Source: RGIG8775 sp045121195 (GTDB lineage Bacteria; Bacillota; Clostridia; Oscillospirales; CAG-272). Taken from it: a DNA stretch of 9,388 nt. Positions 1 through 6,439 of the stretch are shown piece after piece (positions within the stretch are counted from its first letter, which is position 1; each line of letters begins with the position of its first letter). Made by a program: the position numbers and the translations under genes. Below the pieces are notes generated by a model. It was not told the DNA's origin. It saw nothing but the letters and a program-made list of their open reading frames with translations, and made no database searches. Location: NCBI GenBank assembly GCA_045121195.1, contig JBGVFO010000077.1, forward strand, positions 1-9,388. The letters run 5' to 3'.

Positions 1-122
1 TTTTGTTCATGGCTACGTTCAAACCCTTATCACAAAAGGCTTTCACCAATTTTATAATCGCAAATCCTTTCGTTTCGGGGCGCCGAGGACGTCGCCCCCT
101 ACAAGGTTTGTATGTCGCCATT
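1..122. repeat. Left copy of 122-base terminal direct repeat
   Basis: Bases 1-122 are identical, in the same orientation, to bases 9267-9388, which close the window. The repeat has no convincing coding content. It contains a GC-rich dispersed-type unit at 73-102 within otherwise AT-rich sequence. Exact identity that ends precisely at both window borders suggests an assembly contig that broke in a multi-copy intergenic repeat, or a contig joined to itself by k-mer overlap. A genuine circular molecule is unlikely because the window carries groESL. Together with 123-160, where I see nothing further, it fills the gene-free left end. Confidence 0.95.
73..102 (-). repeat. Dispersed GC-rich intergenic repeat unit, copy 1
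   Basis: Read on the minus strand, this 30-base unit starts with GTAGGGG, has a CGACGTCC core, then CGGCG, and ends with CCCGAAA. It matches 27 of 30 bases of the plus-strand unit at 9223-9252. The sequence is much richer in GC than its surroundings and contains the palindrome GACGTC. Similar GTAGGGG-type elements are, from memory, scattered between genes in gut Clostridia; this was not checked against a database. It is an intergenic element of unknown function and not a gene. Confidence 0.7.
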
Positions 123-160
123 CCGTCACATCAAACCCACCGATAAATCAAAATTTGAAC

Positions 161-196
161 AAAAAAGGACAGGGAAAATCTCTGTCCTTTGATTTT
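161..196 (-). terminator. Intrinsic terminator of groES-groEL
   Basis: A perfect 9-base-pair stem (AAAGGACAG at 164-172 with CTGTCCTTT at 182-190) encloses a 9-base loop. On the minus strand the stem is followed by a T-run formed by 161-166, so it fits a rho-independent terminator 17 bases past the groEL stop. On the plus strand the stem is followed by GATTTTT (191-196), so it could also stop transcription arriving from the left. The upstream side is unknown because the window begins here. Confidence 0.85.
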
Positions 197-207
197 TAGT
201 TGGGAGA

Positions 208-1839
208 TCAATACATACCGCCCATACCGCCGTTCATGGGAGCGGCAGGTGCGGGATTTTCTTCCTTCTTGTCTGCCACAACAGACTCGGTGGTAAGGAT
301 CACGCTGGCGATAGACGCGGCGTTCTGCAGAGCGGAACGGGTCACCTTGGTGGGATCCACGATACCTGCGGAAACCATATCGCAATACTCTTCCTTATAA
401 GCGTCAAAGCCGTAGCCGATCTTGCCGCTGCTCAGGATCTTGTCAACGATCACGCCGCCGTCGAAGCCTGCATTTACGGCGATCTGACGAACGGGCTCCT
501 CAAGAGCCTTGACAACGATGCGAACACCCGTCTTCTCGTCACCTTCAACCGTGTCAACCAGCTTAGCGACCTCGGAGATCACGTTGAGGTAAGCAGTTCC
601 GCCGCCCGCAACGATTCCCTCCTCTACTGCCGCGCGGGTCGCGTTGAGTGCGTCCTCGATGCGGAGCTTCTTTTCCTTCATCTCGACCTCGGTAGCCGCA
701 CCGACCTTGATGACGGCAACACCGCCGGAGAGCTTTGCCAGTCTTTCCTGAAGCTTCTCACGGTCGAAATCGGAGGTAGTTGTCTCAATGGCGGCACGGA
801 TCTGGGAGATACGGGCCTTGATCTCGGCGGTATCGCCTGCGCCGTCAACAATGATGGTGGTTTCCTTATTGACCTTGACCTGTCTTGCGCGACCAAGCTG
901 TGCGATGGTAGCGTCCTTCAGCTCAAGACCGATCTCGGAGGAGATGACCTCGCCGCCCGTAAGGATGGCAATATCGCGGAGCATTTCCTTTCTGCGGTCG
1001 CCGAAGCCGGGTGCCTTTACGGCAACGCAAGCGAAGGTACCGCGAAGCTTGTTAAGCACAAGGGTGGTGAGAGCCTCGCCCTCAACGTCCTCGGCGATGA
1101 TGACCAGCTTCTTGCCTGCCTGAACGATCTGCTCAAGCACGGGCAGGATCTCCTGGATGTTGGAGATCTTCTTATCGGTGATCAGAAGGAAGGCGTCGTC
1201 GATAACCGCTTCCATCTTATCCATATCGGTTGCCATGTAGGGGGAGAGGTAACCGCGGTCAAACTGCATACCCTCTACGACCTCGGAATAGGTATCGGCA
1301 GACTTGGACTCCTCCACCGTGATAACGCCGTCGGAGGTAACCTTCTCCATAGCGTCGGCGATCAGGGTACCGATGACCTCGTCGCCTGCGGAAATGGTAC
1401 CGACACGTGCGATATCTTCCTTGCCGTTGACCTTCTTGGAGTTGGCAACGAGGCACTCCACAGCGCGGTCAACCGCCTTCTTCATAGCCTTGCGAAGCAC
1501 CATAGGATTGGCGCCTGCGGTCACGTTTTTCATACCCTCGCGGATAAGAGCCTGTGCTAGAAGGGTTGCGGTGGTGGTACCGTCACCTGCCGCGTCGTTG
1601 GTCTTGGTCGCAACCTCTTTTACAAGCTGTGCGCCCATATTCTCGGTAGCGTCCTCCAGCTCGATCTCCTTGGCGATGGTAACGCCGTCGTTGGTGATGA
1701 GGGGCGCGCCGAACTTCTTGTCAAGCACCACGTTACGTCCCTTGGGACCCATCGTGATCTTAACCGTATCTGCAAGCTTATCTACGCCGCGAACCAGGGC
1801 GTTTCTCGCTTCAATTCCGTAAAGAATATCCTTTGCCAT
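208..1839 (-). CDS. groEL: GroEL chaperonin, 60 kDa subunit
   Basis: Encodes 543 residues, close to the usual length of about 540-548. GroEL forms a double ring of 14 subunits that folds cytoplasmic proteins in an ATP-driven cycle with GroES. The start MAKDILYG is typical. ATP-site features are present: NDGVTIAKEI near residue 50 (D51), the GDGTTTAT motif at 85-92 (D86), and the catalytic aspartate in RIEDALNATRAAVEEG (D396), followed by GIVAGGGTAY. The C-terminus is the flexible Gly-Met tail, here ending GGMGGMY. The start is supported by AAAGGTAGG a few bases upstream of the ATG. It lies 21 bases after groES in the same operon and so under the same CIRCE control. The hairpin at 161-196 follows the stop. 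Nothing looks truncated or unusual. Confidence 0.98.
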   Translation of the reverse strand: MAKDILYGIEARNALVRGVDKLADTVKITMGPKGRNVVLDKKFGAPLITNDGVTIAKEIELEDATENMGAQLVKEVATKTNDAAGDGTTTATLLAQALIREGMKNVTAGANPMVLRKAMKKAVDRAVECLVANSKKVNGKEDIARVGTISAGDEVIGTLIADAMEKVTSDGVITVEESKSADTYSEVVEGMQFDRGYLSPYMATDMDKMEAVIDDAFLLITDKKISNIQEILPVLEQIVQAGKKLVIIAEDVEGEALTTLVLNKLRGTFACVAVKAPGFGDRRKEMLRDIAILTGGEVISSEIGLELKDATIAQLGRARQVKVNKETTIIVDGAGDTAEIKARISQIRAAIETTTSDFDREKLQERLAKLSGGVAVIKVGAATEVEMKEKKLRIEDALNATRAAVEEGIVAGGGTAYLNVISEVAKLVDTVEGDEKTGVRIVVKALEEPVRQIAVNAGFDGGVIVDKILSSGKIGYGFDAYKEEYCDMVSAGIVDPTKVTRSALQNAASIASVILTTESVVADKKEENPAPAAPMNGGMGGMY

Positions 1840-1860
1840 GATAAAATACCTACCTTTCGA

Positions 1861-2148
1861 TTACTCAACGATTGCCAGAATGTCGCTCTGGCGAACGATG
1901 GTGTATTCAATGCCGTCAGCCTTGACCTCGGTGCCCGAGTACTTGGAAGCGATAACCTTGTCGCCAACCTTTACGTTCATGGGACGAAGCTTACCGTCCT
2001 CGCCAAGCTCGCCGGGACCAACTGCCACGACCTCCGCGATCTGGGGCTTCTCCTGAGATGCCGCCGTCAGAATAATACCGGTCTTGGTCTTCTCCTCTGC
2101 CTCGGTGGGCTTGAGAACGACTCTGTCGGATAAGGGCTTGATTGTCAT
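1861..2148 (-). CDS. groES: GroES co-chaperonin, 10 kDa
   Basis: Encodes 95 residues, the normal size for GroES. Seven copies form the lid that closes the GroEL folding chamber. The N-terminus MTIKPLSDRVVLKP is diagnostic. The mobile loop that contacts GroEL lies at about residues 17-35 and contains KTKTGIILTAAS. It is followed by the conserved stretch with VVAVGPG, then VKVGDKVIASKYSGTEV, and a C-terminal segment ending DILAIVE. The ATG at 2148 is preceded by a strong GAAGGAGGA ribosome site (2158-2166). It is the first gene of the groESL operon, with a leader of about 80 bases carrying CIRCE at its 5' end. Confidence 0.98.
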   Translation of the reverse strand: MTIKPLSDRVVLKPTEAEEKTKTGIILTAASQEKPQIAEVVAVGPGELGEDGKLRPMNVKVGDKVIASKYSGTEVKADGIEYTIVRQSDILAIVE

Positions 2149-2157
2149 TTTAGAAAA

Positions 2158-2200
2158 TCCTCCTTCATATGTTACTATATGAATATCAATTCCGTGAATT
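2158..2200 (-). other. groES leader with ribosome site and small inverted repeats
   Basis: The leader between CIRCE and groES contains the groES ribosome site (GAAGGAGGA, 2158-2166). A weak inverted repeat, CATAT/ATATG (2166-2170 with 2177-2181), touches the ribosome site. A second, AATTC-CGT-GAATT (2188-2200), abuts CIRCE. Both are short and AT-rich, so stable RNA structure is doubtful. They are recorded as visible symmetry only. Confidence 0.35.
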
Positions 2201-2226
2201 TGGCACTCTTAAACTTTGAGTGCTAA
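2200..2226 (-). promoter_or_regulatory. CIRCE operator for the HrcA heat-shock repressor
   Basis: The inverted repeat TTGGCACTC, nine spacer bases, GAGTGCTAA matches the CIRCE consensus (TTAGCACTC-N9-GAGTGCTAA) in 17 of 18 arm positions. The single difference is G for A in the left arm at 2202. CIRCE is the binding site of HrcA, which represses groESL and often dnaK until heat or unfolded protein sequesters GroEL. The site begins about eight bases after the -10 box, at the expected transcription start, so bound HrcA would block initiation and the site is also transcribed into the leader. HrcA itself is not in this window. Confidence 0.96.
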
Positions 2227-2233
2227 CATAGTT

Positions 2234-2261
2234 ATTATATAAGATTTTGGAAAAAAATCAA
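2234..2261 (-). promoter_or_regulatory. Sigma-A promoter of groES-groEL
   Basis: On the minus strand a -35 box TTGATT (2256-2261) and a perfect -10 box TATAAT (2234-2239) are separated by 16 bases. CIRCE follows immediately. The arrangement is the standard vegetative promoter plus HrcA operator of Firmicute chaperonin operons. Confidence 0.85.
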
Positions 2262-2347
2262 GTGTTTTTCGGAGAGTTAACAGTTAATTAACAATTAGCC
2301 GACAAGCCCCGACTTTTTCCCGTTTTTTCGCCAAAAAGGAGTGGATC

Positions 2348-3808
2348 ATGTTAGAAATAATCAACCGGATTCTCGGCGCCGCCACCCCCCTTGCCGTTCT
2401 TGCGGCGGGTATCTTTTTTTCCTGTTTTCTGCGGGGACTGCCCTTCTCCCGTCTGCGGATAGGGCTTCGCGCGATTCTTCGACAGCGGAATGACGGCGTC
2501 TCTCCCTTTCGGAGTCTTGCCCTGGCGCTTGCGGGAACCCTTGGCGTGGGCAACATCGTCGGCGTTTCCTCCGCCATTGCCCTCGGCGGCTTTGGCGCCG
2601 TCTTCTGGATGTGGATCAGCGCCCTTGCCGCTATGTTTCTCAAATACGCCGAAGTGCTTCTTGCCGTCAAGCATCGTGAGGCCCTTCCGAACGGCGCTTA
2701 CCGAGGCGGCGCGCCCTATTATATCCGCGCCTGCTTTTCCCAAAGAGGAGCCTTGCGGCTGGGAAACGGCGCCGCCCTCCTTTTTGCCGTTCTTTGCCTT
2801 GTGAACGCGCTGATGATGGGATGCGTGATCCAGTCCAACGCCGTCGCCTCGGCGTCGGGGAGCGCCTTTGGCGTTTCGCCTTGGCTCTGTGGCATCCTTC
2901 TCGCCCTTCTGTGCTTTACGCTTCTGATACGGGGCAGTCACGCCATCACTGCCGTTACCGGCGTCCTTGTTCCCGTGATGAGCGGCGCGTTTCTGATCCT
3001 TTCCCTCGCCGTCCTTTATCTGCGGCGTGAAGCGATCCCGGAAGCCCTTCTTGCCATTGTCAAGGACGCCTTCCGTCCCGAGAGCGCGGCGGGCGGCGCC
3101 TTTGGCTTTCTGCTTTCCCGCGGACTTCGCTTCGGTACCATTCGCGGCATTATCTCCAACGAAGCGGGATGCGGCACCTCCCCCACGGCACACGCCGCCT
3201 CAAGTGCCAAAAGTCCCGTGGAGCAAGGGCTGTTCGGCATCCTTGAGGTGTTTGTCGACACCATCCTTCTCTGCACCGTAACGGCTCTCGTGGTGGTCAT
3301 TCATTACGGGGAGGTATCCCATCTCGCCGCCGACCCGATGCGCATGACGCTGGCGGCGTATTGCGCTCCCTTCGACGCCACCTGTGCCGCGCTTGTGGAA
3401 AAGCTTCTGTCCCTCGCCATTCTTTGCTTTGGCTTCGCCACCATGCTTTGCTGGGCGCATTACGGAAACGAGGCGCTTATCTTCCTTCTTCGCGTCGCCG
3501 CAAAGAGGGATACCCCCGTCAGCGGTAAGCACCAACGGTCGACCCTCCTCTTTTCCCTTTGCTTCTGTGCCGCCGCTCTTCTCGGCGCCATCGCCGCCCC
3601 CTTGATGATCTGGTCGCTCACCGACCTTGTGACGGGCGTGATGACCCTCCTTAACACCTTTGTGCTATGTCTTTGCGCCAAACAGATCCGCAGCGAAACC
3701 TTCTCCTATTTTGGCGCAAGAAAAGGGCGGATCCGCCGACGGGATCGCTCCCCTTCGGCAAAGCCGCCCTCTCGGGACGCGCGTCTTACAGCGTCACGCC
3801 GTCCTTGA
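2348..3808 (+). CDS. AGCS-family sodium/alanine (amino acid) symporter
   Basis: Encodes 486 residues, near the 440-540 usual for alanine/glycine:cation symporters. These membrane carriers import small neutral amino acids with Na+ or H+. The family core is visible: GTLGVGNIVGVSSAIALGG at about 63-81, and GGFGAVFWMW with following residues at 80-95, close to the family signature except that its last Gly is Ala. The second hallmark, NEAGCGTSPTAHAAS, is at 271-285. About ten hydrophobic segments follow one another. The ATG is supported by AAGGAG (2336-2341). It is divergent from groES and has no clear promoter. After the last membrane segment (to about residue 443) the protein ends in an unusual Arg/Pro-rich tail, about 456-486, encoded over the terminator of the convergent uxa operon and the last 23 bases of uxaA. 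Substrate cannot be read from sequence; no functional link to neighbours is evident. Confidence 0.92.
   Translation: MLEIINRILGAATPLAVLAAGIFFSCFLRGLPFSRLRIGLRAILRQRNDGVSPFRSLALALAGTLGVGNIVGVSSAIALGGFGAVFWMWISALAAMFLKYAEVLLAVKHREALPNGAYRGGAPYYIRACFSQRGALRLGNGAALLFAVLCLVNALMMGCVIQSNAVASASGSAFGVSPWLCGILLALLCFTLLIRGSHAITAVTGVLVPVMSGAFLILSLAVLYLRREAIPEALLAIVKDAFRPESAAGGAFGFLLSRGLRFGTIRGIISNEAGCGTSPTAHAASSAKSPVEQGLFGILEVFVDTILLCTVTALVVVIHYGEVSHLAADPMRMTLAAYCAPFDATCAALVEKLLSLAILCFGFATMLCWAHYGNEALIFLLRVAAKRDTPVSGKHQRSTLLFSLCFCAAALLGAIAAPLMIWSLTDLVTGVMTLLNTFVLCLCAKQIRSETFSYFGARKGRIRRRDRSPSAKPPSRDARLTASRRP
3718..3770 (-). terminator. Structured intrinsic terminator of the gus-uxaB-uxaA operon
   Basis: On the minus strand, 15 bases past the uxaA stop, an outer stem of seven GC-rich pairs (3764-3770 with 3724-3730) encloses an inner hairpin. 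The inner hairpin has five pairs (3755-3759 with 3735-3739) topped by four more (3749-3752 with 3741-3744) around a GCGA loop, a GNRA tetraloop on this strand only. The outer stem is followed by TTTTCTT (3724-3718), the T-tract of a rho-independent terminator. The plus strand has no T-tract after the stem. The element lies inside the 3' coding end of the symporter gene. The palindrome GGCGGATCCGCC (3726-3737) gives a competing smaller fold. Confidence 0.7.
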
Positions 3809-5159
3809 AGATTGCAATATCAAAATAGCCGTTCGCCTCACCTCGGGTTTCCTTTCCCTCGGCAAAGGCAATACATTCCCGAAACAGCGCTTCCGCGAGC
3901 GCTTCCCTATCCGCACCCTCAAGCAAAACACCCGCATCAAAGTCGATCCACTGCGGCTTCTTACGCGCCAGCGCGGTGTTCGTACCGATCTTTACGGTAG
4001 GCACAGGACCGCACAGGGGCGTGCCGCGCCCCGTGGTAAAGAGGATCATATGCGCCCCCGACGCCGCCAGATTGGTAACGGCGACCTGATCGTTTCCGGG
4101 ACCGTACACAAGGTACAGACCGCCCTTCGTCGGGGTCTCACCGATGGCAAGAGCCCCCACGACAGGCACCCTGCCGCCCTTTTGCACACAACCGAGGGAC
4201 TTTTCCTCAAGGGTGGTGATCCCCCCCGCTACGTTACCCGGGGAGGGATTGTCGGCAATGCCCTCTCCGTGGTCGATAAAATACTGACGGAAGCTACGGA
4301 TCACGCCCGAAACCTCGTCGAAGGTCTGTCTGTCCACACAGCGGGCGAGCAAGATCTCCTCGGCGCCGAACACCTCAGGCACCTCGGTCATAAGAACCGT
4401 CGCGCCTGCCCGTCCGAATCGGTCGGACACCCGTCCCACCAGAGGATTGGCGGTAATACCGCTATAGCCGTCGCTTCCGCCGCACTTGATACCGATGCGA
4501 AGCGCCGACAGAGGGATGGGCTCGCGGCGGTCGTTCGCCATTCTCTCGCGAAGCGCCGACAGCAGAGAGAGCCCCGCCGTCATATCGTCCTCACAGTCCT
4601 GCAAATTGAGGAACCTTACCCGCTCCTCGTCGATCTCACCGAGATAAGGGCGGAAATGCGCCAGGTGATTCTCCTCACAGCCAAGCCCCAGCACGAGAAC
4701 ACCGCCCGCGTTGGGATGGCGGACAAGCCCCGCAAGGGTCCTCGCCGTAGTAGCAAGATCGCCCCCAAGCTGCGAGCAGCCGTAGGGGTGGCAGAGAGCC
4801 TTGGCACCCGTTTTTTCGGCAAGCGCCCGTGCGACGCCGTTTGCACATCCGACCGTGGGAACGATCCAAAGCTCATTGCGAATACCAACGTCCCCGTTTT
4901 TGCGGCGATAGCCCATAAAGGTGCCGTGGATAGGTGGTGCCTCCTCTCGCGGCTCGGGGCGATACTCCCAGCCGCCCGTCCCCGAAAGACGGGAACGAAG
5001 ATTGTGGGAATGGACAAGCGCGCCCTTCCCGATGTCCTCGGTCGCGCATCCGATGGGAAAGCCGTATTTGATCACTTTCTCTCCCTTCGGAATAGGACAC
5101 AGGGCATATTTCATACCGTCCTCACGGACCTCTACGTTATCCAGCGTATGTATCTTCAT
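3786..5159 (-). CDS. uxaA: Altronate dehydratase (UxaA)
   Basis: Encodes 457 residues from the ATG at 5159. UxaA is a metal-dependent cytoplasmic dehydratase converting D-altronate to 2-keto-3-deoxy-D-gluconate, the last specific step of galacturonate breakdown. Family motifs: NGDVGIRNELWIVPTVGC (88-105), HPYGCSQLG (124-132), GLGCE (158-162), KCGGSDGYSGITANP (225-239), TEVPEVFGAE (258-267), NPSPGN (304-309), TTLEEKSLGC (315-324), WIDFDAG (404-410) and a terminal IFKDGVTL. The N-terminal SAF domain (about 8-60) is roughly 25 residues shorter than in E. coli UxaA as I recall it. An in-frame TTG at 5171 would add four residues, but TTGGAG there is better read as the ribosome site, six bases before the ATG. 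That ATG overlaps the uxaB stop as ATGA, so the short N-terminus is genuine. Last gene of its operon. Confidence 0.95.
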   Translation of the reverse strand: MKIHTLDNVEVREDGMKYALCPIPKGEKVIKYGFPIGCATEDIGKGALVHSHNLRSRLSGTGGWEYRPEPREEAPPIHGTFMGYRRKNGDVGIRNELWIVPTVGCANGVARALAEKTGAKALCHPYGCSQLGGDLATTARTLAGLVRHPNAGGVLVLGLGCEENHLAHFRPYLGEIDEERVRFLNLQDCEDDMTAGLSLLSALRERMANDRREPIPLSALRIGIKCGGSDGYSGITANPLVGRVSDRFGRAGATVLMTEVPEVFGAEEILLARCVDRQTFDEVSGVIRSFRQYFIDHGEGIADNPSPGNVAGGITTLEEKSLGCVQKGGRVPVVGALAIGETPTKGGLYLVYGPGNDQVAVTNLAASGAHMILFTTGRGTPLCGPVPTVKIGTNTALARKKPQWIDFDAGVLLEGADREALAEALFRECIAFAEGKETRGEANGYFDIAIFKDGVTL

Positions 5160-6439
5160 CTTTTTCTCCAATTTGCCGCTTTTACGGCATCGGTCATCGC
5201 CGAAAGATCCTCACCCCAGAGGGATGCGTCGGCAAGAACGTCGGGCAACTCCCTCTGCATGTTTTCGATCACCTCGGCTTCGTCACGGGGTGTCCCCTTC
5301 TGATAAAAGTCGATCAGCCGCCGGAAGGAATAGGTAAGCGCCTCGGGATAGGTGCCGAATTTTTCAAAATACGCCTTGATAGACGGCAACACGCGAACGC
5401 GGAACTTGGACACCGAATTCAGCGAGATCGCCGAGCAAAGATGGCGGATATAGGGATTTTCAAACCGCCGAAGCACCTCGTCGGCGTAAGCCTTCGCTTC
5501 ATCGGGGTCAAAGTCAAGGGTCGGCAGGATCTCCGAAAGACACGCCTCAAGGAACGCGCGGATCTCGGCGTTCTTCATACAGTCCCCCACCGTTTCCACA
5601 CCGCAAAGCAGGGCGTTGGGGATCATGGAGGTATGGGCGCCGTTAAGGATTCGAACCTTGAGTGTGCGATAAGGCGCCAAGGACGGCACCCACTTGATAT
5701 TGATGCCCAAGCGGGCAAAGGGCAGCCGCTCGTCCTCTTCTCCCTCGATCACCCAAAGATGGAAGACCTCGCCGGTGTTGATCAGCTCGTCCTCGTAGCC
5801 AAGATCGATAGGCTCACCGGGTGCGCCTGAAACGATGCGGTCAACGAGAGTATTGCGGAAGGAGCATTGCTCCGTTACGTATGCCGCAAATGCCTCCCCA
5901 AGCCCCCAGTCGCGGGCATGGCGAAGAACAATGTCCCGAAGGACGTCGCCGTTGTTTTCGATCAGCTCGCACGGAAGCACAAGAAGCCCCGAAAGTCCTG
6001 CCGCGAAACGAAGGTACAGCAGATAGGTAAGTCTTGCGGGAAAGCTTGCGGGAACGGTGTCAAGGGGCTTTTCGCACGCCTCGTACACGATCCCCGCCTC
6101 GGTGGTGTTTGACACCACAAGGTCGAGGGTGGGCGCCGTTGCGATAGCCGCAAAGCCCTCGCTATCGTTAGAAGGGTCGATGCTTCCCTCAATACAGTCC
6201 ACCAGCGTGCTATCACAGCCCATTCCGTCGCGGGCTACATGGGTGTACATAAAATTCTGCGCCGCCAAGGGGTCCTCTCCTCGGGTCTTTGAGCGCACGA
6301 TCATCACGTTCCCGCAGTATTCGCCGCTTTGGTTTGCCTTCGCCAGCATCGGGTCAAAGAAGCCGCGGAGAAACACGCCGCCACCGAATTGCACCGCCCA
6401 AAGGGGACGCCGTTTCTTTTCAAAATCGGTTATTTTCAT
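5156..6439 (-). CDS. uxaB: Tagaturonate reductase (altronate oxidoreductase, UxaB)
   Basis: Encodes 427 residues, shorter than the 483 of E. coli UxaB, mainly in the C-terminal half. It belongs to the mannitol dehydrogenase superfamily and reduces D-tagaturonate to D-altronate with NADH. Evidence: N-terminal nucleotide-binding region with VQFGGGVFLRGFFDPML (16-32), the UxaB-like SNTTEAGIVYE (110-120), LPCELIENNGD (155-165) and FRNTLVDRIVSG (194-205), then LKVRILNGAHT (260-270). This last carries the family's catalytic Lys-x4-Asn-x2-His pattern as K261, N266 and H269. NPYIRHLCSAISLNSVSKFRVRVLP (328-352) is also typical. The start has a GGAGGA ribosome site within the end of the upstream gene, and its ATG overlaps that gene's TGA by four bases. 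Fructuronate reductase (UxuB) is a related alternative, but the motifs recall UxaB and the uxaA neighbour agrees. Confidence 0.92.
   Translation of the reverse strand: MKITDFEKKRRPLWAVQFGGGVFLRGFFDPMLAKANQSGEYCGNVMIVRSKTRGEDPLAAQNFMYTHVARDGMGCDSTLVDCIEGSIDPSNDSEGFAAIATAPTLDLVVSNTTEAGIVYEACEKPLDTVPASFPARLTYLLYLRFAAGLSGLLVLPCELIENNGDVLRDIVLRHARDWGLGEAFAAYVTEQCSFRNTLVDRIVSGAPGEPIDLGYEDELINTGEVFHLWVIEGEEDERLPFARLGINIKWVPSLAPYRTLKVRILNGAHTSMIPNALLCGVETVGDCMKNAEIRAFLEACLSEILPTLDFDPDEAKAYADEVLRRFENPYIRHLCSAISLNSVSKFRVRVLPSIKAYFEKFGTYPEALTYSFRRLIDFYQKGTPRDEAEVIENMQRELPDVLADASLWGEDLSAMTDAVKAANWRKR

Noticed and set aside
2283..2292. GTTAATTAAC palindrome upstream of the symporter as an operator
   Set aside because: It is a short AT-only-type palindrome with no second copy and no clear promoter nearby, so a function cannot be supported.
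2351..3193. 280-codon open frame on the minus strand antisense to the symporter
   Set aside because: The translation is Gly/Lys/Ala-rich and hydrophilic, a mirror of membrane-protein codons on the other strand. No start signal.
3660..5303. 547-codon open frame on the plus strand antisense to uxaA
   Set aside because: It shadows a clear UxaA protein on the other strand. Its translation is rich in Arg and His with no domain, and it has no ribosome site. Codon bias in GC-rich DNA explains the lack of stops.
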